Below, in pieces: positions 47,701 to 58,353 of a DNA stretch of 64,000 bases. The stretch spans positions 248,001 through 312,000 of the forward strand of contig NW_020290006.1 in NCBI RefSeq assembly GCF_003144195.1, read 5' to 3'. The DNA is from Ceraceosorus guamensis (Eukaryota > Basidiomycota > Exobasidiomycetes > Ceraceosorales > Ceraceosoraceae). A program made the translations under genes and the position numbers. The first letter of the stretch is position 1. Every line of letters begins with the position of its first letter. The notes below the pieces were generated by a model. That model saw only the letters and a list, made by a program, of their open reading frames with translations. It had not been told where the DNA came from and did no database searches.

Positions 47701-50458
47701 CAGCAGCTTGGAGTCGAATCGTGGTCCCCAACAATTGATCGTTCAGAACAGACAAGTAAAGACTCGTGCTGATATCCCAACCTGAGGCTGGATCCGAATG
47801 CGCTAACCGAGGCGTATTCTGCAGCACTACGGCTTCTAGGTTGGCCAATGCAAAGCTTCTGCCATTGAGATTGAGCCGAGAAGCAGCTCGCAGATTTTGT
47901 CCAGCGTTCGCCTGAGATGACAGCGGTGTTCGCAAGCCGACAGTGCGTGCGCAAAGTTCGCACAGAGCTTCGATGAACGCGAGCAATGCCGCGTCGTCGA
48001 GTGCATGCGAATTTTCGAACACGCGAGTAATCTCAGCAAGCAAATGCTCAGGATCAAGATTGCTCATGGCTGCTGCTCTTCTTGTTTTTGGATCGAGGGC
48101 GCTTGCTGAGGTGAAACCGGGAGGTATAGACGACAGGGCCGAAAAAGATGCCATGCTGGCTCGAGGTGAGTACAACGCGTCGGTGTCGCCCTGATGCTCC
48201 CTGAGACCCTCGTTCTTGGAGCGCCTGGCTCGCGGTGCGCGTAAGACGAATTCTGCATCGCACAGGACAGAGACCACACTTTTCCAAGTCAAGGAGCCAG
48301 ACAAGTAGTATGCAACTTGGGTGAATGCTTTAAGGCAGGCAGCGTTGCGCTCACTCAGCGTGGGTGCGCTCGTGGATGAATCCTCGTTGGCACCTGCTCG
48401 AGCCATTGCTTTGCGATGCTCTTCGACCCTGTTGACGACCGATCTAGGCACAGCGAAGTGCGCCAAACTCGTCAACAAGGCGTCGCGCTGGGCGGAAAGG
48501 GCCAGCACCCCTGTCGTGTTAGTAAAGTTGCGCCAAGCGACCAGAACTTCACTGAAGAGGGCCTCGTCCATGCGCGAGCCGAGGAAGAAGGTGAAACTTG
48601 ACAAAATTGGTGACCATGCCTTGCTGATGATGTCGCACACCAGCTGTAGCTCGGCCAGTTTGGGACCACTGTATGCTGCAAGATCCAGTGCTGGTGGTGC
48701 GCGAGACGCGCTCTTGGGCCGCGAGTTGACAGATGCCGAGTAGACAGGCAAGACGAAAGCGGCTAGCGTTTGGGAAAGACAGACCAAGCTCTGCAAGGCC
48801 AGCAAGTAAAGATATGTGTTGGGAGCGGCTGGTGGCTCAGTCTTGTCCAGCTGATCCAGTAATTGCAGAGAGGGAACGCTCCCGTGACTCAAACCTGACG
48901 ATGACGCGCTTGAGGAGGAGGAACTCAAGTCGGTTCCAAGCAGGCCGCTCACAGCACCTGCTGCAGCATTGTAGAAGCCAACCTGGCTACTTGCTGTTTT
49001 GGTGTGCACATGACCCTTGCTGCTGTCCTCATCTGAAAGTTGATGCGCCGCTTCTGCCATACCTATGAGTTGTGGGTTCTCCACGCTGATGTGGTGCAGA
49101 CTTTCCACAAGACCCATGAAGACGCGCGAAGCTGCTTGCGTTCCATCGTACCAGCGCCACAAATTGCGTAAAAGCTCACCATCAGAGCAGAGGCCCCGAG
49201 CCGCTTCCATTGCGAGGATACGGAGCCAGGCGGGACTCGCTTGCTGGCCTTCGGCGCTCGACCTCCGAACATCCTTTGGAGCAGCTGGGTTCCCCTGGGA
49301 TGACGCTTGAGACAGAAGTCGCTGCAGAATGCTCATCAATATCTCGACCTCCACTTTGAGCTCTGAGTTGAATTGTCGAAGAAGCACAAATAGCAGGCGC
49401 ACTAGCCGTAAGGTGACTGGAAAGTCTGGTCGCTCGCTGAGCGCTCTGATGAGCAATGGACAGATTGACTGACGCAGGTTCAACAGCAGCTCTGGATGAT
49501 TTGCCGGCTTGAAAAGATACGCGTGATTCTTCAGAATTGACTCGATGAGTTCCAAGGCGAATGTGCGTGGCAACGATGCCAGCCCAAGGAAAGGTGCCTC
49601 GTCGCCGCTTGCGAGGGCGTTTAGATCGCTCAAGAGCCTGTATGCGTCTTTTGAACTCGGGAAGAGGGTGATGCCATCGCTTCCTGGCACCGGAACCGTC
49701 ATCGCTGCCAAAGGTGCGACGGCAGCAGCTTTCGAAGGAGCAGAGCAAGTCTTAACAGGCTGAAAGGAGGAGAGGGCGAAACGTGGACATTCTGCAAGCG
49801 ACTCACCATCTTCTCCTCCCTCCTTGATGCCATCCAGAATTGCGTCCTCCTCTTTGACCTTATCGAAGACGGTCATGACGACCTGACTCAGCGTGGCGCC
49901 TGCAGCAGTGTATACTGCCGTCACCTTGCTATTTTCCCGCATCTGGAAGCATATCAACAACGTCTTTGAGAGTGAGTCGTCGTGAATGTTCGGATAGGAA
50001 GTGACCAGCGAAGCGACAACTTGTAAAGCCTTGAGGTGCACATCGACGTCTTGCCTCGTCTGTACCAGGCCTGTCAGAGTGTCTATTAATTCCACGAGCG
50101 CCGACTGTGGATGTAGACAGGCGTCAAGACTTGGGCGCGTTCAAGGAGGGAGCAATGCTTGCTGTCTATTTGCAAGACTCACCTCTGGAATCGCCTTCAA
50201 ATCTACCACCCGCTGAATCATGCCTACAGCGATACTGGTCACCTTGGGAGCCGTCTTGGGAGCACAAGATAACAAAAGCGGCCTGAGCAGCACATTGTCA
50301 TATGCCCGGATCGACTCCGATTTCGCTGCGGCAAGAGTCGCCGTCTGGTCTGATTTCAAAGCATTCAGTGCTGCATCTGCGGCGGCTCGCACGTCAGGAT
50401 GCTTGCGCTTCGACTCTGAAGAGAGCAAAGCGAGCTCCGAAAGTAAGCGTTCTGACAT
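44722..50458 (-). CDS. MON2: MON2-like Golgi/endosome trafficking scaffold
   Basis: Mon2 is a large HEAT/armadillo-type protein related to Sec7 ARF-GEFs but without a Sec7 domain; it acts with Dop1 and a flippase at the trans-Golgi/endosome. Exon 1 (50458-50183) encodes the conserved N-terminus (LLSELALLSSESKRKHPDVRAAADAALNAL, LLRPLLLSC). The very long exon 2 from 50104 covers the DCB/HUS-like region (KALQVVASLVTSYPNIH, FALELIESILKNHAYLF, RQSICPLLIRALSE) and the armadillo body (GLRLGWETIFEMC, SLQLVCSDLL, EVRNGAIVNLFRVLEQYG). Two more exons complete the C-terminus to the stop at 44722. Ser-rich loops interrupt the helices. The protein is about 1,830 residues, a normal length for Mon2. A GTGAGT donor-like site near 49800 would break the frame if used and was ignored. 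Confidence 0.87.
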
Positions 50459-51107
50459 TGTGAAGTGTGGTGGCCCTGTTGACTAGCTGGCTCGCATGCC
50501 GTGCAGGCAAGCTCGCTCAGATGAGACTGAGACTGAAACCTTTACTCGATGGGAGGAAGCGCGAAGGTGTCGATCGCGATGTCAAGTGAGAGTCTGCCGA
50601 ACCAGGCTTTGCAAATCAAGGAGCGTGTGTATTCGCAGCAAGGATCAAGACGAGCAATTGGATGAGGTATAGCATGCAACTACGACTCACGAATCGTGAA
50701 TCGTGAATCTCGAGTCTCGAGTGTTCATGCCCCGAAAGGTTGCCGGCAGATGCGCAGATGCGCCTATCTAAACGAGGCGTGAGTGTCAAGTCATGCAACG
50801 TCGGATCTTGTTTGACGCTGCGGGGGAAAGCCCGTGCGCGCCTGCCACTTGCGATATCCCCAGTCAGCACGTGAGGTACTGTGACTCACGACTCCACCTC
50901 ACTTGGTCCTCAATCACACTGACTCACGACTCACAGACTTGAGAAGGAAGCAGCTCGCAGCTCTCTTCTGTAACACCAGTACCACCCGCAGACTCGAGTC
51001 CAAAAGCGTGGCCCGCCATCGCTGCTGCTGATCTGCGCCAGACCTCAGAGTCGCGGCCTCAGCAACAAGCGCATGTAGAGATCAGCTATTCGGGCTCGCC
51101 CGCCAAA
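50459..51107. promoter_or_regulatory. divergent promoter region, MON2 and LisH-WD40 gene
   Basis: About 650 bp holding two clusters of the dispersed words: ACGACTCACGAATCGTGAATCGTGAATC at 50681-50708, and GTGACTCACGACTCC with GACTCACGACTCAC at 50881-50934. No gene or clear TATA box. Confidence 0.5.
50681..50940. repeat. two clusters of TCACGA / AATCGTGA words
   Basis: Near-tandem ACTCACGA and AATCGTGA units in both orientations, the clearest example of the dispersed intergenic word family in this window; 50681-50722 can form a hairpin. Confidence 0.65.
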
Positions 51108-53708
51108 ATGTCATCAGACTCGGCAGATGCAGTAGACACCCGTGATATCGGCGGAACATCGACGAGCAGCTCTAGCCAAGCTGGCTTGCCCTCCCTGGAT
51201 GGCTTTGGACAACGGAATGGCGAGCTTTTTGGTAGCAAAGGAGACTTCAAAACCAGACGCACAGAGTGAGTGTCGCCAAGCAGACTACTCGACAATGATG
51301 CGGGAGGCGTTTTGGAAGAGCTTGACATTTCATGCTGTCATCTCCTCATGCCTAGACTGCTCGCTGAGGCGCGCAATTTGTTACCGCAAGCGGCCGACTC
51401 GGGCTCGACTCATCGAGCAGAAGTCGCCTGGTCTACCTTTGACGATCCAGATGATCGGCTCGGTGGAGATGGCCGCGCGAGGGAAACATCTTCGGCCAGC
51501 CGATCTGCAGTCCTGGACTGGTCGGATTCCAAGCTAAGGGACGACACGCTGAAGCTGATCGAACAATTTCTTGCTGATGAAGGCTTTGGAGCGACAAAGC
51601 AAATGCTCGCGGAGGAATGGAGCGGTCAGGTGCGAGCGAGGGAAGAACAGAGCGCGGATGCGCGAATGTTACGCAAAGGAATCTTGGGTGAGTCAGGCTT
51701 TAGACGCGCACGCAGTCGTCGTGAGCAATACTTGTGAGCGCTGCATTACTCAGATTGCGTTCCCTCCTCTACATACCTGATAGAGGGTGCCTGGGACGAA
51801 GTAGAAAAGCTGCTATCCAAGCCTCTGGTCAGGAGCATCAATGCGTTCCGCTATGCGTGCTACAAGCAGATCTTCCTTGAGCTGATAGACGGTCGGGAAT
51901 TTCAGAAGGTGCGCAAAGTATGTCTGGTCACCTTGTCGGGTTGAGCAGCTTCTGACCCTCTGCACGCTGGGGCTTCGTAGGCCTTCACTTTCTTGAACAA
52001 GAGATTACGGGGTTTGGAGCACTTTCAACCCCATGCCGAAGAATTCAAGGACTTATGCTATCTCCTCTCAGGTGATTTTCCGTTTGCTGCCGATGCTATT
52101 CGAAAGTCGCTGGCTCTGCTCACTCAATCTCATCGCAGCCAAGAGCATCACCGACGCCCCCTCTTTCAGGTCTTGGGAAGGAGCTCAGCCGGCACGAGAA
52201 GCGCTCGTCACTCAATTCTCAGGGCTGCTCGAGCAAGATCACCTGGATGCTGCTGCTGCTGCTGATGAGGCCACGGGTGGTCATACGAGCGACCCGGCTT
52301 CTGCTTATGTTCCACCTGAGAGGCTCAAGAGCTTGCTACATATGGCAGTGGCGTACCAAGTTGAATTCAGCAAGTATCACCCGAGGAAGGCACCTCGCGT
52401 CCGGAGCTTGCTGCATGACTATGGTGAGCCAGTCTGGTGAAAGCGCTCGCGGATCACGGCCGCCTCAGTTCACACGCTCTCCCCTCGTTTATCAGAGTCT
52501 TACGTCATTCCGGACAGCATATCGCAAGTGTTGAGAGGCCACAGGCGGAACGTGAAAGCACTGTGCTGGGTGGGATCCGAGGGATACTCGTTGCTCAGCG
52601 GCTCGTCTGATGGCTCTGTGCGTCTGTGGGATCATGCTTCTGGCAGATGTGAGGCGGTCTTGGAGCACGGAGGCAGAGTGTGGGACGTGGATTCGACCAA
52701 AAGCGGCGCGTATCTGATCAGCGCTGGTGGAGATGGAACCGCCAAAATTTGGGCACGAGACGCGTCCGCATCAGGCGGTGGTGCCCCTCATTCCGCCACT
52801 ACGACCGCTGCTGGAAATGTGACAGGAGGCGCGGCTGCTGGCGTGGAGCTTAGACATACGCTCAAATCTTCGACTGGCGACGTATATGCTTGCCGATGGC
52901 AAGAAGATGGCAGCAGACTCTTGGCAGGTGGATATGACAAGCTTGTCCGACTTTACGATGCCACTACGGGATCGCTTGTCAGCACATTTACGGGCCACTC
53001 GCTGGGCATCACGAGGTGAGTCTAGCCGAGCCTCGTCCTATTATGTGACCTCATTATCTCAAGCACCGCTCCTCTGGGTTGGCACCAGTGTCACCTTCGA
53101 TCCTGCAGCGAGGATAGCGATCACAGCGTGAGTGGATCGGCAGACGATACAAAGGTAGAGCAGCACACTGAGAGTGCGTCTGAATCATACGACCACCACA
53201 GATCCAAAGACACTCGGATACGAATCTGGGACCTCAACAGCGGCCTAGCCGTGCGCACTTTGCATGCCCACCTAGGAGAATGCACCAGCGTAGAGGTCGA
53301 TCCGAGCTCCAGACTACTTCTCAGCGCGGGCAAGGATAATCACAGGTGAGCAGCGCAGCGATTCGAGTATGATCAGCTCGAGCGGCAGCTGATCCGTGGT
53401 GCTGCGGTCTTTGCAGCTTGGTGCACGACCTGCGTACGCTCAAGCCGATGGTGCGCTTGAGAGGTCCGACGAATACGCGCGCCAACTTTGTCAAGTCCCA
53501 CTTTGCCCACAATTCTCTGGTAGCTTCTGGCTCCGAAGACGGGGTGGTCCACTTGTCAGACTTGGAGTCGGGCGAAGTCATCTCCACTCTCAATCATGGT
53601 CCTGGCGTGGTCTATGCGGCCAGGTGGAACGCGAAACAAGCTGCACTGGCTAGCTGTGGAGATGATGGCGTTGTACGCACATGGGCTTACCAGCCAAGCT
53701 CGAAATAG
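51108..53708 (+). CDS. LisH-CTLH-WD40 repeat protein (WDR47-like architecture)
   Basis: About nine short exons with consistent splice phases. After a Ser-rich N-terminus comes a LisH-like helix pair (DDTLKLIEQFLADEGFGATKQMLAEEW) and a CTLH/CRA region (ILEGAWDEVEKLLSKP, YACYKQIFLELIDGREFQKAFTFLNKRL, FKDLCYLL). A seven-bladed-type WD40 propeller follows: VLRGHRRNVKALCW with SGSSDGSVRLWD, GRVWDVDSTKSGAYLISAGGDGTAKIWA, DVYACRWQEDGSRLLAGGYDKLVRLYD, GHSLGITR, TRIRIWDLNSG, RLLLSAGKDN, VASGSEDGVVHLSDL and ASCGDDGVVRTWAY to the TAG at 53706-53708. The LisH-CTLH-propeller order is shared with human WDR47 and with ubiquitin-ligase (GID/CTLH) subunits; I lean to a WDR47-like scaffold because PSFRSWEG resembles the segment after its CTLH. 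Function not established. Confidence 0.82.
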
Positions 53709-53892
53709 TACTTGGAACAGGTCATTCGCGGTCGGCGCACACGGGTGTCAAAGTGACCGAATCTGGATCGTCTGTGGCATTGTGGCATTGCAAGTTGGAG
53801 GATTTGACAGGTTCGCTGTTGTTAGAAGTGTAAGTGTCCATTTTCGTTGCCAAAAGCCTGGCAGTCAGCTAGGCGGAGGATGCTTTGCGCCT

Positions 53893-54516
53893 TTACTGGC
53901 CGCCGATGTACTTGAAGTCCGTCAGAGCGAATGTGCTTCCGTTGGATCCGCGCGGGCTGCCGGTGATGGCGCCAGTGTCCTTCTTGATGAAGTAACGGAA
54001 GTCCTTCTTGTTGTCCGCCTTGCGTCCATTGACGAACTCGATCCTAGCGTCGTTGCCAGTGTAGATGATCTTGAACTGATCAAAGAGACGGCTGCTGTCC
54101 TCTGCCGTTCCGCAATCCTTTGTGATGAAGTTGGTCACGCTAGTAGAGTCGTCGGACAGACGAGCGTCGGTAGCGATGCAAGTGTTTGAGTTTGCCAGTG
54201 CCAAGTGACCGTAGGTGATGGAGCCGCCCATAGCGCCAGTAGGAGCGTTGGAGTAGCCAAGGAACGATTCGGTGCAGTCAGAGAAGACGACTGGAAGCTT
54301 GGTGGTGCCAACAGCGGCAAAGAGCTTCTTGTTCTTGATCACGACGGGCGTTTGATCTTTGCCGTCCTTGTGACGGATGACCAGATTGCCCTTGTAGGTC
54401 GGCTTGCAGGTTTGCACCTGCACTTGAGCGGCGCGAGGCTCGACCACGGGAGCGGCAGAGACGATGGCGAGAGATGCCACGAAGGCAACGGCAGCAGCGG
54501 CAAAGGTGGACTTCAT
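53893..54516 (-). CDS. small secreted protein, paralog 1 (four cysteines)
   Basis: Intronless, 207 residues, with a clear signal peptide (MKSTFAAAAVAFVASLAIVSAAPVV, cleavage near SAA-PVV). The mature protein has four cysteines in QTCKPTYKGNL, FSDCTESFLGY, SNTCIAT and TKDCGTAED, and ends SSRLFDQFKI, EFVNGRKADNKKDFRYF, STFALTDFKYI. It is clearly related to the gene at 56378: the blocks AAQV-QxCKPT-GNLV, FSxCTExFLGY, AEDSxRLFDQxKI and FVNGRKxD are shared. No enzyme motif recognised. A secreted, Cys-containing protein duplicated locally in a smut-type genome makes a host-interaction or surface protein plausible, but that is inference. A TATA box lies about 170 bp upstream of its ATG. Confidence 0.85.
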   Translation of the reverse strand: MKSTFAAAAVAFVASLAIVSAAPVVEPRAAQVQVQTCKPTYKGNLVIRHKDGKDQTPVVIKNKKLFAAVGTTKLPVVFSDCTESFLGYSNAPTGAMGGSITYGHLALANSNTCIATDARLSDDSTSVTNFITKDCGTAEDSSRLFDQFKIIYTGNDARIEFVNGRKADNKKDFRYFIKKDTGAITGSPRGSNGSTFALTDFKYIGGQ

Positions 54517-54686
54517 CTTGGTTTTGACTGATTGTCAAAAGGGGGGAACTGGCAGCGGAGGAGTAAAGGCTGGTAGCAGAGGCTTCGAAGGAGGTTGCTA
54601 GGACTGGAACTGAAGGAGGGCGATGCTGGAGCAGGAGCGGGATGATGAGCAAAATACTTTGTCAAGAGGGCGAGCATCATGGACCT

Positions 54687-54694
54687 CTTTATAG
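54687..54694 (-). promoter_or_regulatory. TATA box of secreted paralog 1
   Basis: CTATAAAG on the minus strand, about 171-178 bp before the ATG at 54516. Its position relative to the start resembles that of paralog 2. Confidence 0.6.
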
Positions 54695-55230
54695 ACTTCC
54701 AATGACCAGTGCGAAGCTCGCCAAGAACACGACTGATAGCGCAAGCCTGATGCACCAGGCGGGGTTACATCGACTTTGATCACTGCGGGATATGCATGGG
54801 TGTGCATTCTTCATTCAAGCGTGAGTATGGCTTCGAAGACATTCACGACTTGCGCCTCAGGGCCCATGACATTTTGATTCACAGGTCAGATTTCAGTCGG
54901 TCAAAAGGACCCGCGCATGTCCGACGACGATTGCGCGGGGAGGGGGGGCGGGACTTTATAATTCAGGTCAATCACACCACCAGCTTCATGTGGGGTCGCT
55001 TAGCAGCTGAGCAGCTGAGAACGACGATTCGTCACTTCCACTCGTGACTCAGTTGAGGGCAACGTCGATATCGCAGCTCAGGAACGGCTAAGCAAAGCAA
55101 GCCTGCATGCAACGTCTGCAACGTCGGATCGGGAAGGTCGAGGCGCAAGAAGTGGACAATTAGATGGATCATGCAGGAGGCTTGCCAGCACACAGACGGG
55201 TTCACGCCGCCGGCGAGCGCGCGCGAGGGC

Positions 55231-55265
55231 AATCACGAATCGTGAATGGTGAATGGTGAATCGCG
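55231..55265. repeat. AATCGTGAATGGTGAATGG word cluster
   Basis: Four near-tandem GTGAAT units preceded by CACGAATC; another member of the dispersed intergenic word family. Confidence 0.6.
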
Positions 55266-56377
55266 CAGCGCCCTCGAAGCCGTCGCAACAGCAGAGGCCG
55301 GGATCTCCATCAGCATGATGGCGGGCAAACATCCATGCATGGAAGTCGGCCGCACAGGCCGCCGGGCGGGACCCTCAAAGCAGCAGCACCTAGCTTCCTC
55401 ACCTTTGGATGCTGCTGCATGCATGCACGGAGATGAGCAGCTTTCATGCGCCTTCCCGCATTTGCGCGATGGCTTGAGGTGTGGCTTTTCCTCCGCGGAG
55501 AACCTGACGAGACCGTACATCGGCTCTTATGACATCCAATAGCCGCCACATATGCACGATCTCGGCGAAGGACGCTGATGGTAGAGCTAAAAGACCATCC
55601 AGAAAGCAGTCGTGAGTGTTAGACCTTCTTCGCTATAGCAATTAGCACGGCTCACATATTTTAGACACTGCTGGCTGTCAAAGTAGACGCCCTCGCCTCA
55701 CTACGGACATAGGGCGAACCGTACATGAGTAGCCCAGGCTCAAATCTTACGGCTCTAGGTGCCTGACGCCGCAATGCCATCACCAGGGGTCAGTGCACAA
55801 AACACACACGCTTACGATCATGCCAGAAAGCGTCTCAAGACGTGACCTGCCGCAAGCAGCTGTGCAGCTGTGCATCAACGCTCGCTCGAGCCCCGAGTTA
55901 TGGATCTGACTCACGACCACGTTGCCTTGAAGCTGGATCATCGTGGGCGCCATGTTCAGCCTCGCATTACAGCAAAATGCCAACATCCGAGCTTGCAAAT
56001 TGTGCTCTCGAGGAGTGATACGCAAGACGGCACCAATATTAAGCTCGCGGAGTGCAAGTGCGTGGAGGGATCAGGGTGCAAGTTTCTGCGAGTCTGCTTT
56101 GCAAAGAAAGGTCAATCCGTCTCAACACGCACGCTAGGTCGGGATCATGTTCTTGGCCATCACGAAGGTAGTTGGCGCGACGAGCGCCAATCATCTCCGG
56201 GCCTCTCTTGGCACACCAGAAGCATCAATGGTGCATGTCATCGAGGTGGATCAGGGGAAGGGTCACAACAGCGTTCATCGTCCGTTTCGAGGAAATAATC
56301 AATCCAGGTTGAGTGCCGGAATACTCGGGAGCATCACCTATCCGTGTCTGATTAAAGAGGATCCCGATGCTCAATCA

Positions 56378-57046
56378 CTACTCAATAGCGCTCTGTGAAG
56401 CCTCATCGATAGGAGCCAGATCGATCAAAGCGAAGGAGCTGCCATCCTCGTATGCAGTGTTGCCCACAATCTCACGGTTGTTGGCGCTAACAATGTAGCG
56501 GAATTGAGGTAGCGCATCCTCCTTGCGACCATTCACAAATTGAAGAGTCGCATCGGTAGAGTTGTTGATGGTGATTTTCCACTGGTCGAACAACCTGCCG
56601 CTGTCCTCTGCACCAGCGTGTGGAGCCCCACTAAGGATGAAGGGAGTGCTCTCACGCGAGTTGCCGTAGCGCGCCTGGATGGCGATCTGACCGTCTTCAC
56701 GGCCGAGAGGGACCACAGCAACGTTTCCGTACTGCACCGATGCATCAGTGGAATTGTATCCAAGAAACTTCTCCGTGCAAGCGGAAAAGATGACTGGGGT
56801 TTTGGGTACGTTGCGCTTTGATGGAGCCTCGAGGGCATGCATTTGAGGAACGCGCAGAGTACCATTCTCGACTACTACAAGTCGTTGTCCTTGACCGTCT
56901 GGACCGCGGTAGACCAGATTGCCTGTGAAAGTAGGCTTGCAGCTTTGCAGATCGACTTGAGCAGCGCGAGATCCAATTGTGGGAGCGGCCAGGACGACTT
57001 TAGAGGCAACAAAGGCCACAAGAGCAGCGGCAACGGAAGACCTCAT
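56378..57046 (-). CDS. small secreted protein, paralog 2 (two cysteines)
   Basis: Intronless, 222 residues, signal peptide MRSSVAAALVAFVASKVVLA with cleavage near LAA-PTI. It aligns along its length with the protein at 53893: AAQVDLQSCKPTFTGNLVYR, FSACTEKFLGYN, AEDSGRLFDQWKI, LQFVNGRKED, FRYIV, SSFALIDL. It keeps the first two cysteines but lacks the other two (GQIAIQ in place of SNTCIAT, GAPHAGAED in place of TKDCGTAED), and has a short insert near MHALEAPSKRN. The paired loss suggests that one disulfide of paralog 1 is absent here. Several N-glycosylation sequons (NGT, NST) are present, unlike paralog 1. A TATA box lies about 180-190 bp upstream. Function unknown. Confidence 0.85.
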   Translation of the reverse strand: MRSSVAAALVAFVASKVVLAAPTIGSRAAQVDLQSCKPTFTGNLVYRGPDGQGQRLVVVENGTLRVPQMHALEAPSKRNVPKTPVIFSACTEKFLGYNSTDASVQYGNVAVVPLGREDGQIAIQARYGNSRESTPFILSGAPHAGAEDSGRLFDQWKITINNSTDATLQFVNGRKEDALPQFRYIVSANNREIVGNTAYEDGSSFALIDLAPIDEASQSAIE

Positions 57047-58353
57047 CTTTGCGAGTGCAAGCGTAGATGCGTTGGGAGGTTTTGCGAGTGCGAGCGCGAG
57101 CGCGAGTGGGACGATGACGGAAGAAGCCTTGACTTTGGTGGCTTAGCAAGAACTTTGGCAGGCGAGCGGGAGATTGTAGCTGATGGAGAAGATGGAGCCG
57201 AGAAAAAGAGCAACGACGAGCGGTGTTGTTTTATACCTTTTCCCAATGGCGCTGTCCATCGTAGTCTCTGCGCTTCGTCTATGCACAGCTTGGACGTGCT
57301 CTTGCAATGTGCGAGTAGGCTTGTGGACACGATCGTCGCAATCGCGTTGCGTACCATTCATACTCACGATCATGCAATAGCTAGCTAGCTCTGGCAGTCT
57401 TGAGCGCGCGTTGCGGTTTACCAATGCACGATCGAGTGCCGTGCATTCAACGTCCAGCAATCCATCGCTCGCCATTCCTGCGCCCGGCATCCCAAGTCGG
57501 CTTGATTCAGGTCGTCGGACCTCGAGATTCGACGCCATCCATGATGTTGCGGGCCCCGAACACTCAAAGTCGCCTTCTGCAGTCGAAGTACATGAGGAGA
57601 GCCTTAGCAATTGACCCCCGATTATGATTGTCGATGAGATGGTGACGATCCCGCCGCAACTGTCTTGCCCTCAAAATTGGTGATCGTTGCGCATGACAGC
57701 AACAGATCTATGCGCCCTCTGACTAGCGCGTGCATCTTAGTGCGGCCGGCGGTCGGGGCGCTCATACATTATGCGACCCTGGGCTGCTGCTGTCGGCCGA
57801 GCATATGTTTCGCGCCTATTCAGTGACTCACTCATCACTCACAATCTGAATGTACCGCTCACGACTCTGTCTGTGGTGACAGTGACGCGTACCTTTCCTT
57901 TCGCTTGGCCACCTTGCAAGGCAAAACTCGTTGCGCTGCTTGAGCGGCAACCAGCCACAGTCGTCAATCGCACGGTGGCTCGATCGGCGCGCAACAGGCT
58001 CTTCCCACTCTTTTAGCAGACGCCCGAGTCCACTTTTCGGCCTCGGCATTCCCTTTCTCTCAAACCCAAACCTGCCAACTTGACATAGGGACTCACGACG
58101 CCTGTAACTCACCGTCGTGCATCTCCGGTCACTCAGACGGTACCAGTACAGCGAATCTGTCATGCCGGCCGAGCTGGACCGGCAAAATACGCAGGTGCCA
58201 AATGAGACAGGCTCTTTGAGGAGTTCAGGCGATGCGTGCACCGAGCGTTCGATGATTTCAGCCGCCAAATTTCACACCGAATGTCTGAAATCTATAGCGA
58301 AGGCCGATCTGGATTGCTGCATTGTGCGTGTACAGGCATGGTACGAGACCCCT
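57047..58353. other. intergenic region upstream of secreted paralog 2
   Basis: About 1.3 kb between the start of paralog 2 and the stop of the P450. It contains the TATA box at 57228-57237, an AGCTAGCTAGCT run near 57383 and scattered ACTCACGA words (57363, 57836, 58092). No supported gene. Confidence 0.45.
57228..57237 (-). promoter_or_regulatory. TATA box of secreted paralog 2
   Basis: GGTATAAAAC on the minus strand, about 182-191 bp before the ATG at 57046. Confidence 0.6.

Larger units (their letters stand above)
54517..56377. other. spacer between the two secreted paralogs
   Basis: About 1.9 kb. It carries the promoter of paralog 1 with a TATA box, an AATCACGAATCGTGAATGGTGAATGGTGAATCGCG word cluster at 55231-55265, and otherwise no supported gene. 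A 142-codon plus-strand frame at 55870 shows no signal peptide, domain or splice context. I looked for a third copy of the secreted family and saw none. Confidence 0.5.

Noticed and set aside
49795-49850. Possible 47-bp intron in MON2
   Set aside because: Good-looking donor and acceptor, but removing 47 nt breaks the long frame that continues with clear MON2 similarity on both sides.
55870-56298. 142-codon plus-strand frame between the secreted paralogs
   Set aside because: No signal peptide, domain or relation to the paralogs; His/Arg/Gly-rich chance frame.
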